A stretch of 64,000 nt of DNA from positions 1-64,000 of the forward strand of contig NZ_QLNP01000003.1 of NCBI RefSeq assembly GCF_003261175.1, given 5' to 3'. The first letter of the stretch is position 1; each line of letters begins with the position of its first letter. A model generated the notes under the pieces. The model did not search any database, was not told where the DNA came from, and was given only the letters and a program-made list of their open reading frames with translations. The DNA is from Arthrobacter globiformis (GTDB lineage: Bacteria; Actinomycetota; Actinomycetes; Actinomycetales; Micrococcaceae). Positions 35,981 to 44,610 of this stretch are shown here, in pieces. The translations under genes and the position numbers were made by a program.

Positions 35981-36244
35981 TCAGACCCGGCTTCTGCGAG
36001 TGACGGCGCCGTAGATCAGCAACACAATGACGGCCCCGAGGATGGACAACAGCCAGGTCCGGAGGTCGAAGAAGTCACCCAGGCCGCCACCGAAGATCAG
36101 CGAACCGATCCAGCCGCCGAGGATAGCCCCGACAACACCCAAGACGAGGGTGACAATCCAACCGCCGCCCTGCCTCCCGGGAAGAATGGCTTTTGCAATG
36201 GCCCCCGCAATCAGACCGAGCAGGAGAAATCCAAGAATTCCCAT
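35981..36244 (-). CDS. GlsB/YeaQ/YmgE-family stress membrane protein
   Basis: 87 residues with three hydrophobic segments: GILGFLLLGLIAGAIAKAILP, VTLVLGVVGAILGGWIGSLIF and TWLLSILGAVIVLLIYGAV. The Gly-rich transmembrane pattern and the PGRQGGGW turn match the Transgly_assoc (YeaQ/YmgE/GlsB) family, linked to envelope or general stress. ATG 36244 has GGAAAG at 6 nt. The upstream 437 bp contain no gene. Confidence 0.88.
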   Translation of the reverse strand: MGILGFLLLGLIAGAIAKAILPGRQGGGWIVTLVLGVVGAILGGWIGSLIFGGGLGDFFDLRTWLLSILGAVIVLLIYGAVTRRSRV

Positions 36245-36681
36245 GACGCACTTTCCTTTCCACCAGACAGGTACCGCGGGTGTGGCACCGGCTATAGAGA
36301 TGAGTTAATCAGCATGCTTAGTAGCTGGCAAGCGTCCATTGCCAGTGCCCTGAAAATTCTCTTGTCAGGGCTGTTGGAGCGGTGCTATAAAAATCGGTAT
36401 CCAGCATCGGAAACTGAGGTCAAGGAGGGGGTCCCCGGCAGTAGTAAGTCAACGCCTCATAGACTGGGACGGGATACCGGTACACGCAAAGGCTGCTAAT
36501 CGGGCGGCGAGCTAATAGAGAACGCCACAGCGCAAAGTGTGCAGGTGCAGCATCATCAGCGTGCGGATCTTCTTCCCGCTAAGTGGTCCCCGGCTGCACG
36601 AGCAGCCGGGGACCACATCACCCTAGCTGCAGAGGGGAACGCAGCATCCGGAATTACCGAGCTGGTTGTGGTGGGATTCCA
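36245..36681. other. Gene-free stretch with one strong hairpin
   Basis: No supported gene. It is less GC-rich than the rest and probably holds the divergent promoters of the GlsB-type and small membrane protein genes. A perfect 15-bp stem with a 4-nt ACGA loop lies at 36583-36616, 66 nt before the small membrane gene. Without a T-run it could be a leader structure or a terminator. Two open frames across it lack ribosome-binding sites. Confidence 0.6.
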
Positions 36682-36927
36682 GTGGACCAGGCGACAATCG
36701 TCAGTTATGCCCTCGGCTATATCGGCGTCGCTATAGCCGTTTTTCTTATGTTCCTGCCGGCGCTCGCTGTTTTCGGCCTGCTTCTGCTCGGGGTCGGCGC
36801 CGTGCAAGTGCTCCTTCTACTCATCAATGCAATGGCCATCGGCCTCTACAAAGCTGTCCTCAGGCTTTATCACTACCTGCTGGACAGGTGGCAGAGCGGC
36901 CATGGCGGCAGGCTGGCCGCCCACTAG
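36682..36927 (+). CDS. Small two-helix membrane protein
   Basis: 81 residues. Two hydrophobic helices (IVSYALGYIGVAIAVFLMFL, and ALAVFGLLLLGVGAVQVLLL) are followed by an amphipathic tail with YKAVLRLYHYLLDRW and a basic end. GTG 36682 has GGGA about 5 nt upstream; the start is tentative. No family is recognised. It lies upstream of the coiled-coil gene in the same direction. Confidence 0.55.
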   Translation: MDQATIVSYALGYIGVAIAVFLMFLPALAVFGLLLLGVGAVQVLLLLINAMAIGLYKAVLRLYHYLLDRWQSGHGGRLAAH

Positions 36928-37021
36928 AGCGGAACCCCGCCCGGCCGAAGGGGGTCCTGCCGGAACTCCGCCCGCATGAGGGCATGCCGAAACCGGCGTG
37001 CCGAAACATATGATGGCTGTC

Positions 37022-38068
37022 ATGGAGGAGGAACTGCAGCGCGCCGCCCAGGCCCTGTACGCGCTTCCCTTCGACGACTTCATCGCCGCCCGCACTGCGG
37101 CCGCCAAGGATGCCGCCGCATCCGACAAGCGCCTTGCCCAGGCGATCAGGACCCTGCCGAAACCATCCGTGGCCGCTTGGACCGTCAACATGCTGGCGCA
37201 CCATCGCCCCGAGGCAGTTCAGCAGCTCAGGGTCCTCGGCCAGACCATGCAGCAGGCCCAGGCTTCCCTTGACGCCGCAGCCCTGCGGGAACTCGCCAAG
37301 GAACGCCGGAAGCTTCTCGGCACCGCGGTGGGTGAAGCACGGCTCGCCGCTGAGGAACAGGGCCGGAAGATCAGCGGACCTGTGGCCACCGAAGTGGAAG
37401 AGACACTGCGGGCCGCCACGGCGGATCTGGCGGCTGCCGCCGCCGTCGAAAGCGGGCTGTTGCTCCGCGGGCTGTCCGCTGACGGCGTTGACCAGGTTGA
37501 TGTGACTGACGCCGTGGCGGTTCCGTCCGCCCTCGGCAAGCTGCCGCCTCCGCCGCTCCCGGCGGTGCGACCCAGCGGAGCACGGCGCCCGGTTGATGAG
37601 GGGCCGAAAAGCCGTCGGGAGGCATCCTCCGCCACGACGGCTCCGGCCAGCCGGAGCGCACGAACACAGTCGCCGAAGTCCGCGGACAAGGCCCACTCCG
37701 AAGAGCACGAACAGCCGCGGCTCCGGGCCGTCCGCAGCGCTCCCCGCCCTGTTCCACCGTCCCTGCTGGAGAAGGCGCAGGCGGCACTGGCGGAAGCGGA
37801 GGAGACGGCCGCCGATGCCGCCAGCGAGGCCGCACGCCGCGCCCAGGCACAGGAGGACGCCGCGGCAGCCTTCGTCCAGCTCACAGCGGACGTTAACGAG
37901 GCACGGCAGCGGCTCCGGGCCCTGGAACTCGCACTCGATGCCGCGCGCAAGCAACGTGAGACCGCCGCCGCTGAAGCGAAGCAGTACGCCCGGGCGGCGG
38001 AGAAAAGCGAGCGGTCGGCCGTGCTGGCCAAGGAACGTGTTCTCCGTCTCCGCAACACGCCGGACTGA
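37022..38068 (+). CDS. Ala-rich coiled-coil protein, conserved hypothetical
   Basis: About 348 residues. The N-terminal 150 residues form a helical domain (LYALPFDDFIAARTAAAKDAA, LPKPSVAAWTVNMLA) that I have seen in uncharacterised actinobacterial proteins. A Pro/Ser-rich linker (about 175-235) leads to a long coiled coil with Lys/Glu/Ala heptads (AQAALAEAEETAADAASEAA). It has no signal peptide or membrane segment. The start may be ATG 37022, 37013, 37010 or GTG 36998; no strong Shine-Dalgarno decides. Function unknown. Confidence 0.75.
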   Translation: MEEELQRAAQALYALPFDDFIAARTAAAKDAAASDKRLAQAIRTLPKPSVAAWTVNMLAHHRPEAVQQLRVLGQTMQQAQASLDAAALRELAKERRKLLGTAVGEARLAAEEQGRKISGPVATEVEETLRAATADLAAAAAVESGLLLRGLSADGVDQVDVTDAVAVPSALGKLPPPPLPAVRPSGARRPVDEGPKSRREASSATTAPASRSARTQSPKSADKAHSEEHEQPRLRAVRSAPRPVPPSLLEKAQAALAEAEETAADAASEAARRAQAQEDAAAAFVQLTADVNEARQRLRALELALDAARKQRETAAAEAKQYARAAEKSERSAVLAKERVLRLRNTPD

Positions 38069-38107
38069 ACTGCCAAAAATGTCAGACCCCGGTTGCACCA
38101 TGGAGCC

Positions 38108-38287
38108 ATGGAAAATAATCAGGAGTTCCACGTAACTTACTTCGACGCCGACTGCGGCCGGATCCGGACCGAGGTCTTCGACACCGTGGCGGCGGCAGAG
38201 CTGTTCGCCAGCCGTAGCATCACCGGCGAGGACAGCTGGGCCATCGTCGATGCCGTCGCAGTCCAGCAGGAACAGCTCGCCGCCTGA
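38108..38287 (+). CDS. Small hypothetical protein (59 aa)
   Basis: 59 residues, MENNQEFHVTYFDADCGRI to AVQQEQLAA. A beta-rich N-terminus followed by one helix (TVAAAELFASRS) suggests a small alpha/beta fold. GGAG lies just 2-3 nt before ATG 38108, too close for ideal initiation. It sits 39 nt after the coiled-coil gene and before a terminator hairpin. Function unknown. Confidence 0.6.
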   Translation: MENNQEFHVTYFDADCGRIRTEVFDTVAAAELFASRSITGEDSWAIVDAVAVQQEQLAA

Positions 38288-38333
38288 CGCCGGTTAGGCC
38301 TGACCAGCCAAGCCTGAAGCCGACTCCGATCAA

Positions 38334-38387
38334 CACGGAGAGGCCCCGCCCCGCCCGCCTAGGCGAACGTAGCGGGGCCTCACCGTG
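38334..38387. terminator. Bidirectional terminator between 38287 and the aldo/keto reductase
   Basis: A perfect 9-bp stem AGGCCCCGC/GCGGGGCCT (38341-38349 with 38372-38380) extends outward by CACGG/CCGTG after a 2-nt mismatch. It lies between convergent genes. Confidence 0.65.
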
Positions 38388-38400
38388 GGCAGCGTGGGAA

Positions 38401-39246
38401 TTAGGCGAAGTCAGAGACAGCCGGGTCGGGGCCGATCCTGCCGCTTCCGTCCGCGGTGCGGTCCAGCCCGTTAATGGCTGCAACGTCCTCGGCGTCCAGC
38501 GTGACGTTCAGCGCGTCGAAGTTTTCACGGATCCTGGATTCCGTGACGGACTTGGGAATGACGACGTTTCCAATGGCAAGGTGCCATGCGATGACCACCT
38601 GCGCCGGGGTGGCCTTGTGCTTCTGTGCGATGCCCGCAATGACCGGGTCCTCCAAGAGTTCGCCGCCCTGGCCCAGCGGGGACCAGGCCTGGGTCAGGAT
38701 GCCCTGGGAGGCATTGAATTCCCGCAGCTCCGACTGGCTGAAGTACGGGTGCAGTTCCACCTGGTTGATGGCCGGGACCACGCCGGTCTCGTCGATGATC
38801 CGCTGCAGACCTTCGACGGTGAAGTTGGAGACGCCGATGGATTTGACCTTGCCGCGCTTCTGAAGTTCGATCAGCGCCTTCCAGGTGTCCACGTACTTGT
38901 CCTGCTTGGGCTGGAGCCAGTGGATCAGGTACAGGTCCAGCGTTTCAAGGCCCAGCCGCTCCAGGGACTCCTCGAACGCGGCAAGCGTGGATTCGTACCC
39001 CTGGTCGGCGTTCCACAGCTTGGTGGTGATAAAGATTTCCTGCGGCGACAGCCCGGAGCTGGCGATCGCCCGGCCGACGCCGGACTCGTTGCCGTAGATC
39101 TTGGCGGTGTCGATGTGGCGGAACCCGGCCTGGAACGCCTGGAAGACAACCTTCTCGGCTACGTCGTCTTCAACCTGCCAAACCCCGTAGCCAAGCTGCG
39201 GAATGGTGTTGCCGTCATTGAATGTCAGTGTTGGTGAAGAAGTCAT
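38401..39246 (-). CDS. Aldo/keto reductase
   Basis: 281 residues, NADPH-dependent aldo/keto reductase of the 2,5-diketo-D-gluconate reductase-like group. The tetrad is complete: Asp46 and Tyr51 in HIDTAKIYGNE, Lys76 in ITTKLW, His109 in DLYLIHW. Also seen are IGVSNF, INQVELHPYF and the cofactor segment VVIPKSVTESRI. It reduces aldehydes or ketones; the substrate is unknown. ATG 39246 has AGGA at 9 nt. It stands alone on the minus strand. Confidence 0.95.
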   Translation of the reverse strand: MTSSPTLTFNDGNTIPQLGYGVWQVEDDVAEKVVFQAFQAGFRHIDTAKIYGNESGVGRAIASSGLSPQEIFITTKLWNADQGYESTLAAFEESLERLGLETLDLYLIHWLQPKQDKYVDTWKALIELQKRGKVKSIGVSNFTVEGLQRIIDETGVVPAINQVELHPYFSQSELREFNASQGILTQAWSPLGQGGELLEDPVIAGIAQKHKATPAQVVIAWHLAIGNVVIPKSVTESRIRENFDALNVTLDAEDVAAINGLDRTADGSGRIGPDPAVSDFA

Positions 39247-39358
39247 TTGTCCATCCTGCCAACAATCAAACCGGAAGGGCACGGATTATGACGAAGCTAA
39301 GCTAGCCGCGTAACGGCCCGTCAGAAGGAATATATCGGCGGCAGGCGAATACCGCCCG

Positions 39359-39802
39359 TCACGACTCCGACAGGAGCCGCTCGGCGTCAGCGACCTGCTC
39401 AAAAACCGTCTCCGCCCGGCGCCAGACCGAGGCCGCGCCAACTGGCACGGGTCCCACGGCAAGCCGCAGCATCGCCGCCGCCTCGGCGGTGGCCGCCAGC
39501 GAGTTGCCCGCCTTGGACAGCGAGCGGTGAACACCGGAGAGGGCATGCGGAATGTCCAGCCCGTCGCTGGGCGACCGCCGCTGCGCCTCAACGCAAACCT
39601 CCCGGACACGGCTGGAGAGGCCGGCCAGCTGATTGGCGATCTCCACCAGCTCTCCATAGAGCTGGGCGTCCTCCACACCCTCGAGCACCTGGTGGTAGCG
39701 GTCGAGGCCGCGGTGGAACCGGTCATGGGCACGGCGCCACAAGCCCTTGCCAAGTTCCGCGTCGTCTTTCCGCCCTTGCCGGGCGGCCGTAAAAAATCCC
39801 AA
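39359..39802 (-). CDS. Helical protein downstream of the proteasome activator
   Basis: 147 residues, mostly helical (FHRGLDRYHQVLEGVEDAQL, LAGLSSRVREVCVEAQRR). No membrane segments or catalytic motifs. The start is TTG 39802 with AGG at 5 nt, 6 nt after the bpa stop, so the pair is probably co-transcribed and perhaps co-functional. I do not recognise the family. Confidence 0.65.
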   Translation of the reverse strand: MGFFTAARQGRKDDAELGKGLWRRAHDRFHRGLDRYHQVLEGVEDAQLYGELVEIANQLAGLSSRVREVCVEAQRRSPSDGLDIPHALSGVHRSLSKAGNSLAATAEAAAMLRLAVGPVPVGAASVWRRAETVFEQVADAERLLSES

Positions 39803-39808
39803 AGAGGC

Positions 39809-40459
39809 CTACAAATACTGGCCGGGGCCGTGGTCGGGGTCTTCCTTCCGGCCCGGGTGCAGCGGGTCTGCACCGGGCTGAGGCGCCTTGGCACGCTGCG
39901 GCTCACCGTTCTCACCGATGATCACGCCGGGTGCTATGACCGTGCCTGGCGGCAGCTGCTTTAGCTGCATCTGGGCCAGGGTGTGTTCCCGGGCGGCGTG
40001 CTGGGCGGCGATCGCCGTCTGGATCCCGTGGAACAGGCCTTCCAGCCAGCCCACCAGCTGGGCCTGTGCGATACGCAGCTCGGCGTCAGAGGGAGTGGCG
40101 TCGTCCGGGAATGGCAGGCTGATCCGTTCCAGCTCCTGCACCAGTTCCGGTGCCAGACCGTCCTCAAGCTCCTTGATGGAGCGCTCGTGGATTTCCGCCA
40201 GGCGCCCCCGGGCGGCGTCGTCCAAAGGCGCTGACTTCACCTCTTCCAGCAACTGCCGGATCATGGTTCCGATCCGCATCACCTTGGCGGGCTCATCCAC
40301 CAGGTCCTGCAGATTGGCGGCCTTGGGCTTTTCCGCCTCGGCGGGGCGATCAGTTGTCCCCGCGTCCAGGGTGTTGCCCTCATCATCCAGGGTGGTGCCC
40401 TCCACCGGCTCCTCGTCCTCTGCAGTCCGGGTGGGTTGAGTGTCTTCGGGATCGCTCAT
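39809..40459 (-). CDS. bpa: Bacterial proteasome activator Bpa/PafE
   Basis: 216 residues. The acidic, disordered N-terminus (about 1-45) precedes the four-helix DUF2587 core (NLQDLVDEPAKVMRIGTMIRQ, LAPELVQELERISLPF, AQAQLVGWLEGLFHGIQTAI), and the C-terminus is exactly GQYL, the peptide that docks into the 20S core in mycobacterial Bpa. Bpa rings open the 20S gate for ATP-independent degradation of unfolded proteins. ATG 40459 is used. No prcBA, mpa or pafA genes are in the window, so the proteasome itself must be elsewhere or absent. Confidence 0.93.
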   Translation of the reverse strand: MSDPEDTQPTRTAEDEEPVEGTTLDDEGNTLDAGTTDRPAEAEKPKAANLQDLVDEPAKVMRIGTMIRQLLEEVKSAPLDDAARGRLAEIHERSIKELEDGLAPELVQELERISLPFPDDATPSDAELRIAQAQLVGWLEGLFHGIQTAIAAQHAAREHTLAQMQLKQLPPGTVIAPGVIIGENGEPQRAKAPQPGADPLHPGRKEDPDHGPGQYL

Positions 40460-40497
40460 GCGTTCATACTCTCACGGGCCCGGAATGCCGAGTCCAC

Positions 40498-40962
40498 TCA
40501 ATGAAGCTCCTTGACCAGGATTTCGCCTTCGTCCTTAGCGAAACCGCATTTGCGGTAGAAACCGACGGCATACGTGTTGGCCGGAACCCACACTTCCGCC
40601 ACTCCATTGCGCCTCATCCAGGCCTCCATCTCTGCAATAAGCGCGCGCCCGATGCCCCGGCGGCGCCACTCTGCATGGGTTCCCATCTCCATCAGCAGCA
40701 ACTCCGCCCAGGGGCCGGGCGTCCGCCGCCGCTGAATGCAGCAGTGCAGGAATCCCACCGTCTGTCCCCCGGCCTCCGCCAGCCAGAAGCGAACCGATGG
40801 GTCAGCGAGAAAGTGCCGGGCGCCGTCGGGGGTTATTGTCCCCGACGGCGCGGTGCCCGGATCCTCGTCAAAGAGGTTGTCCGTAGCGGCCAGCGCGACG
40901 AGCGCGCCGGCGTCCGCCGGCCCGATCCTGCGGACGGCGAATCCGGCCGGCGGAACTGGCAT
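40498..40962 (-). CDS. GNAT-family N-acetyltransferase
   Basis: 154 residues, GNAT fold. FAVRRIGPADAGALVALA is the N-terminal strand and helix, VGFLHCCIQRR the mid-sheet, LLLMEMGTHAEWRRRGIGRALI the acetyl-CoA pyrophosphate loop (Arg-Arg-Gly-Ile-Gly) and YAVGFYRKCGFAKDE the end. The substrate is unknown. ATG 40962 lies 2 nt past the ybdD stop, so it is the third gene of the cstA-ybdD run. Confidence 0.9.
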   Translation of the reverse strand: MPVPPAGFAVRRIGPADAGALVALAATDNLFDEDPGTAPSGTITPDGARHFLADPSVRFWLAEAGGQTVGFLHCCIQRRRTPGPWAELLLMEMGTHAEWRRRGIGRALIAEMEAWMRRNGVAEVWVPANTYAVGFYRKCGFAKDEGEILVKELH

Positions 40963-40964
40963 GG

Positions 40965-41186
40965 TCAGCAGCACCTGCCCTGCGGGTTGCTGTCCTGGCG
41001 GTCAGTCCGGTCCCGCCAGAACGCGCGTTCGTCCAGGGGCGGCGTGCCGTGGCCCGCCGCCGCGTGGTGCTCCAGGTACTTCCGGTACGCGTCGGCGCCC
41101 ATGACACCCTGCATGTACCGTGCGAAGCCGCGGAAGGCCCCCGCCACCGGATGAAGCACGCCAGCCGGTCCGGGTGCAGCACTCAT
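40965..41186 (-). CDS. YbdD/YjiX-family small protein
   Basis: 73 residues. AFRGFARYMQGVMGADAYRK, PPLDERAFWRDRTDRQD and the C-terminal NPQGRCC match YbdD/YjiX, the partner encoded beside CstA/BtsT pyruvate or peptide transporters. The tail RCC is followed by TGA; similar RCC tails occur in E. coli YbdD, so it is an ordinary stop. ATG 41186 overlaps the cstA stop as TGATG. Confidence 0.9.
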   Translation of the reverse strand: MSAAPGPAGVLHPVAGAFRGFARYMQGVMGADAYRKYLEHHAAAGHGTPPLDERAFWRDRTDRQDSNPQGRCC

Positions 41187-43486
41187 CAGTGGTGCCCCGC
41201 CCGCTCAACACGCATTTCAGCGGGCAGCTTGTTCCATTCCGCCATGAGCTCGCGTTCGGCGGGGGTTGGGATCAGCCCGGCGGGCGCGTAGACGCGCGAG
41301 GGATGTGGCCGGTCCTCGTTGTTGACGTTGGGGACGCCGGCCGCGGTGTTGCGGAAGGCCTTCACCGTGGCAAGCACCGCGGTGACGATGACGATGATGC
41401 TCAGGACCACGAAGATGACGGACAGCCAGCCCTGGATCATGGTGTTGCGGACCACGGCCTCCATGGCCGCCGTGGTCTTGGCCGTGCCGAACGAGGTCTT
41501 CCCGTCGGCCAGCGCCTTGCTGAAGGCGGCGTTGTTGGCGAAGTACCCCACGGCCGGGACGGAGGAGAAGATCTTCTGGATGCTTGCCGTGATGGTAACG
41601 ACGGCGGTGAAGGCCAGCGGCACGGCAACGATCCACAGGTACCTGAACGAGCCGCGCTTCGCCGCGATGGCCATGCACACCGCCAGGGCGATCGCGGCCA
41701 GCAGCTGGTTGGCGATGCCGAACAGCGGGAACAGGGTGTTGATGCCGCCCAGCGGGTCGGTGACGCCCATCAGCAGCACGGCACCCCAGGCACCCACCAT
41801 GATGGCCGTGCAGAGCCACGCGCCCGGACGCCAGGACGCCTCCTTGAACTTCGGGGCAAAATTCCCGATCGAATCCTGCAGCATGAACCGCGCAACGCGC
41901 GTTCCGGCGTCGACCGCGGTGAGGATGAACAGGGCCTCGAACATGATGGCGAAGTGGTACCAGAAGGCCATCATGCCGGTGCCGCCGATGAACTGCTGCA
42001 TGATGTGGGCCAGGCCCACGGCGAGCGTTGGCGCACCGCCTGAACGCGAGACGATGCTTTCCTCGCCCACGTTCGACGCGGTCTGGGCGAGGACGTCCGG
42101 GGTGATGTTGACGCCGGCCAGGCCGAGTCCGTTGACCCACTGCGCCGCCGTCTCGACGGTTCCTCCGGTCAGCGCCGCTGGGGCGTTCATGGCGAAGTAG
42201 ATCCCGCGGTCGATCGAAATGGCCGCGACCAGCGCCATGATGGCGACGAAGGACTCCATGAGCATCCCGCCGTAGCCGATGAACCGGGACTGACGTTCCT
42301 TTTCGATGAGCTTTGGCGTGGTGCCGGAGGAAATCAGGGCGTGGAAGCCTGACAGCGCGCCGCACGCGATGGTGACGAACAGGAACGGGAACAGGGCACC
42401 GGAGAAGACCGGACCGTTCTCGCGGCCCGCAAACTCGCTGAAGGCGGGAACGGTGATTTCGGGGCGCACCACAATGATGGCCACTGCGAGCATCGCGATC
42501 ACGCCGATCTTCATGAAGGTCGAGAGGTAGTCCCGGGGCGCGAGCAGGAGCCACACCGGGAGGATGGCCGCGATGAAGCCGTAGACGATGAGGCCCCACG
42601 CGATGGTGACCTTGTCCAGGTGGAAGAACGCCGCGCCCCATTCCGTGCCGGCCACCGCGCCGCCCCCGATGATGGCGGCCATGAGCAGCACGAAGCCGAT
42701 GATGGAAACCTCCATGACCTTGCCCGGGCGCAGGTACCTCAGGTACACGCCCATGAAGAGCGCGATCGGGATGGTCATGCCCACCGAGAAGACGCCCCAC
42801 GGGCTCTCCCCCAGGGCATTGACGACGACGAGCGCCAGGATGGCGACGATGATCACCATAATCAGCAGGGTGGCCACGAGGGCGGCAGTGCCGCCGATGA
42901 CGCCGAGTTCCTCGCGCGCCATCTGGCCGAGGGAACGGCCGCCGCGGCGCATCGAGAAGAACATGACCAGGTAGTCCTGTACGGCGCCTGCGAGGACGAC
43001 GCCGAGAATGATCCAGATAGTGCCGGGGAGGTACCCCATCTGGGCCGCGATGACGGGCCCCACGAGCGGTCCGGCTCCGGCGATGGCGGCGAAGTGATGC
43101 CCAAAGAGGACATTGCGGTCCGTGCGGACGTAGTCCTTGCCGTCAGCCTTGTACTCTGCGGGCGTGGCGCGGCGGTCGTCAGGCTTGAGCAGGTAGCGCT
43201 CGATGACCTTCGAATAGAAGCGGTAGCCGATCAGGTACGTGCACACCGAGGCGAACACGAACCAGATGGCGTTGACCGTTTCGCCCCTGACGATGGCCAG
43301 CATGAACCAGGCCACGCCGCCCAGGAGCGCGATGGCTACCCACGTGGCGATCTTCGCAGGGGTCCATCTGCGCTCCTCCGCGTCGCGGACCGCGTCATCC
43401 ACCGACGTCGGCGGCAGCGACCCGTTGGGCGCGGGATCGAGTTCCCCGTCCGCCGTTCGGGTCCCGTCCTCAGGCATGGTGCCCAT
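41186..43486 (-). CDS. cstA: Carbon starvation protein CstA (pyruvate/peptide transporter)
   Basis: 766 residues with about 16-18 membrane segments. The conserved block FGHHFAAIAGAGPLVGPVIAAQMGY-type (split here as GHHFAAIAGAGPLVGP and VIAAQMGYLPG) near 125-150 and the FMLQDSIG region near 590 are characteristic. The cytosolic N-terminus is acidic and Pro-rich. In E. coli the family imports pyruvate or peptides under carbon limitation. ATG 43486 has AAGGAGGAG at 4-6 nt. It heads cstA-ybdD-GNAT. Upstream lies a small inverted repeat. Confidence 0.95.
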   Translation of the reverse strand: MGTMPEDGTRTADGELDPAPNGSLPPTSVDDAVRDAEERRWTPAKIATWVAIALLGGVAWFMLAIVRGETVNAIWFVFASVCTYLIGYRFYSKVIERYLLKPDDRRATPAEYKADGKDYVRTDRNVLFGHHFAAIAGAGPLVGPVIAAQMGYLPGTIWIILGVVLAGAVQDYLVMFFSMRRGGRSLGQMAREELGVIGGTAALVATLLIMVIIVAILALVVVNALGESPWGVFSVGMTIPIALFMGVYLRYLRPGKVMEVSIIGFVLLMAAIIGGGAVAGTEWGAAFFHLDKVTIAWGLIVYGFIAAILPVWLLLAPRDYLSTFMKIGVIAMLAVAIIVVRPEITVPAFSEFAGRENGPVFSGALFPFLFVTIACGALSGFHALISSGTTPKLIEKERQSRFIGYGGMLMESFVAIMALVAAISIDRGIYFAMNAPAALTGGTVETAAQWVNGLGLAGVNITPDVLAQTASNVGEESIVSRSGGAPTLAVGLAHIMQQFIGGTGMMAFWYHFAIMFEALFILTAVDAGTRVARFMLQDSIGNFAPKFKEASWRPGAWLCTAIMVGAWGAVLLMGVTDPLGGINTLFPLFGIANQLLAAIALAVCMAIAAKRGSFRYLWIVAVPLAFTAVVTITASIQKIFSSVPAVGYFANNAAFSKALADGKTSFGTAKTTAAMEAVVRNTMIQGWLSVIFVVLSIIVIVTAVLATVKAFRNTAAGVPNVNNEDRPHPSRVYAPAGLIPTPAERELMAEWNKLPAEMRVERAGHH

Positions 43487-43509
43487 GTCTCCTCCTTGAG
43501 ATTCCCAGT

Positions 43510-43526
43510 TGGCACGGAGTGTGCCA
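43510..43526. promoter_or_regulatory. Short inverted repeat upstream of cstA
   Basis: TGGCAC and GTGCCA form a perfect 6-bp inverted repeat with a 5-nt spacer, 24 nt before the cstA ATG. It could be a regulator site or a leader hairpin. It does not match the CRP consensus TGTGA-N6-TCACA. Confidence 0.35.
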
Positions 43527-43682
43527 CCGGCACCCTACCAACGGGTAGGGCTACAACCGCGGCCATTTGCGGAGCACCGCCGGAGGAATCGCCGAGCGGT
43601 CGCGACGCCGCGGTGAGCGGACGGCCCTGGCCAGTACCGCCGTCGTCCGCTCCAGGGGTCCAGTGCGGCTGTCAGAAGCTTC

Positions 43683-43977
43683 TCAGGTGCCGGCGCTTCG
43701 CCAGGACACGGGCAGGCGGGCAACGTAGAAACCCATGGCCTGGATCCGGTAAACGTGCGCCAGGGCAGCCGACGCCTGTCCTGCTCGGCGGCTTCCGCGT
43801 AGGCGGACAGTTGGGCGAGCAGTACGGAGTTTTCGAAGTGGATGCCCAGCCTGGACGCGGTGCCCGGGGGATGACGCCGTAGAACGGAACCGGCACGGCA
43901 ACAGCCGTGGCCCCGTGCCCGAACGTCCTGCTGACTTTCGCGAGTTCCAGGATCTGCTGGGGCCCCTGCACGCTCAC
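43683..43977 (-). pseudogene. Decayed ABC transporter ATPase remnant behind padR
   Basis: GTG 43977 overlaps the padR stop as GTGA, the usual spacing of an operon partner. It opens an ABC-ATPase N-terminus (QQILELAKVSRTFGHGATAV). After about 27 residues the similarity ends: no Walker A, signature or Walker B is found. Two other frames over the next 200 nt look like broken protein (GIHFENSVLLAQLSAYAEAA, then HVYRIQAMGFYVARLPVSW, ending at a stop at 43683). The gene appears cut by deletion and frameshift. The downstream 43487-43682 contains only the cstA upstream region and no other gene. Confidence 0.7.
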
Positions 43978-44588
43978 CGGCGGTTCTCCGCTGTGAGCGG
44001 AGCCGCCTCTTCCACGGTGACCCCGTTGGACGGCTTACGTGCCTGGCTGCGCGCCCCGGTGGCTTGCGCAAGCTGCATCATCCGGGCCTCGCACAGATCC
44101 AGCCAGCGGATCTCGGCCTCGGTCTGGAAGATCAGCGAATCCAGCACCAGCAGCCAGGCCGTGTCCGCCGCCCGCTGGTTGGCCGCGGTGTCCCGCCGGG
44201 ATTTCGTATAGTCCTGCAGGGCACGCATGGAAGCGGTGCGCTGGGCCTGGATGATGGCTGCGACGTTTACCCCGGGCAGGGTGACGGCCAGCGCCAGCTT
44301 GATGGCGAGCTCGTTCCGCGGCGGGTTGCCCCGTTCCACCGGTGTCGCAAACCAGCCCTGCACCTCCGCCCTGCCGGCTTCGGTAATGCTGTACACGACG
44401 TGGCCTTCGCCGTCGCCGCCGTCGTTGCTAACGAGGCCATCGCGTTCCAGCCGGTCGAGGGTGGTGTAGACCTGCCCGATGTTCAGCGGCCAGGTGTAGC
44501 CAGTGCGGTCTTCGAATTCGACCCTGAGCTGGTAGCCGTAACGGGGCTGGTCCTGCAAGAGGGCGAGGAGGCTGTGGCGGATGGACAT
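43974..44588 (-). CDS. PadR-family transcriptional regulator
   Basis: 204 residues. The winged HTH is MSIRHSLLALLQDQPRYGYQL, then TYTWPLNIGQVYTTLDRL-like text (GQVYTTLDRLERDGLV) and VYSITEAGRAEVQGW. The C-terminal half is the helical PadR_C/Vir_act_alpha_C domain used for dimerisation. ATG 44588 has AGGAG at 4-5 nt. Its own promoter and a perfect palindrome lie immediately upstream, so it is probably autoregulated. The adjacent target, an ABC ATPase, is now decayed, so the regulator may lack its original partner. Confidence 0.93.
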   Translation of the reverse strand: MSIRHSLLALLQDQPRYGYQLRVEFEDRTGYTWPLNIGQVYTTLDRLERDGLVSNDGGDGEGHVVYSITEAGRAEVQGWFATPVERGNPPRNELAIKLALAVTLPGVNVAAIIQAQRTASMRALQDYTKSRRDTAANQRAADTAWLLVLDSLIFQTEAEIRWLDLCEARMMQLAQATGARSQARKPSNGVTVEEAAPLTAENRR

Positions 44589-44610
44589 CTGGCTCCTTGG
44601 CTGGAAGTCG

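Noticed and set aside
40965-40967. Selenocysteine TGA at the end of the YbdD-like gene
   Set aside because: The family naturally ends RCC, the next gene starts 2 nt later, and no hairpin of SECIS type is evident. TGA is an ordinary stop.
43535-44071. Intact 178-residue gene after padR
   Set aside because: The frame overlaps the 3' end of padR and its product mixes broken segments. The region reads better as a decayed ABC ATPase plus debris.
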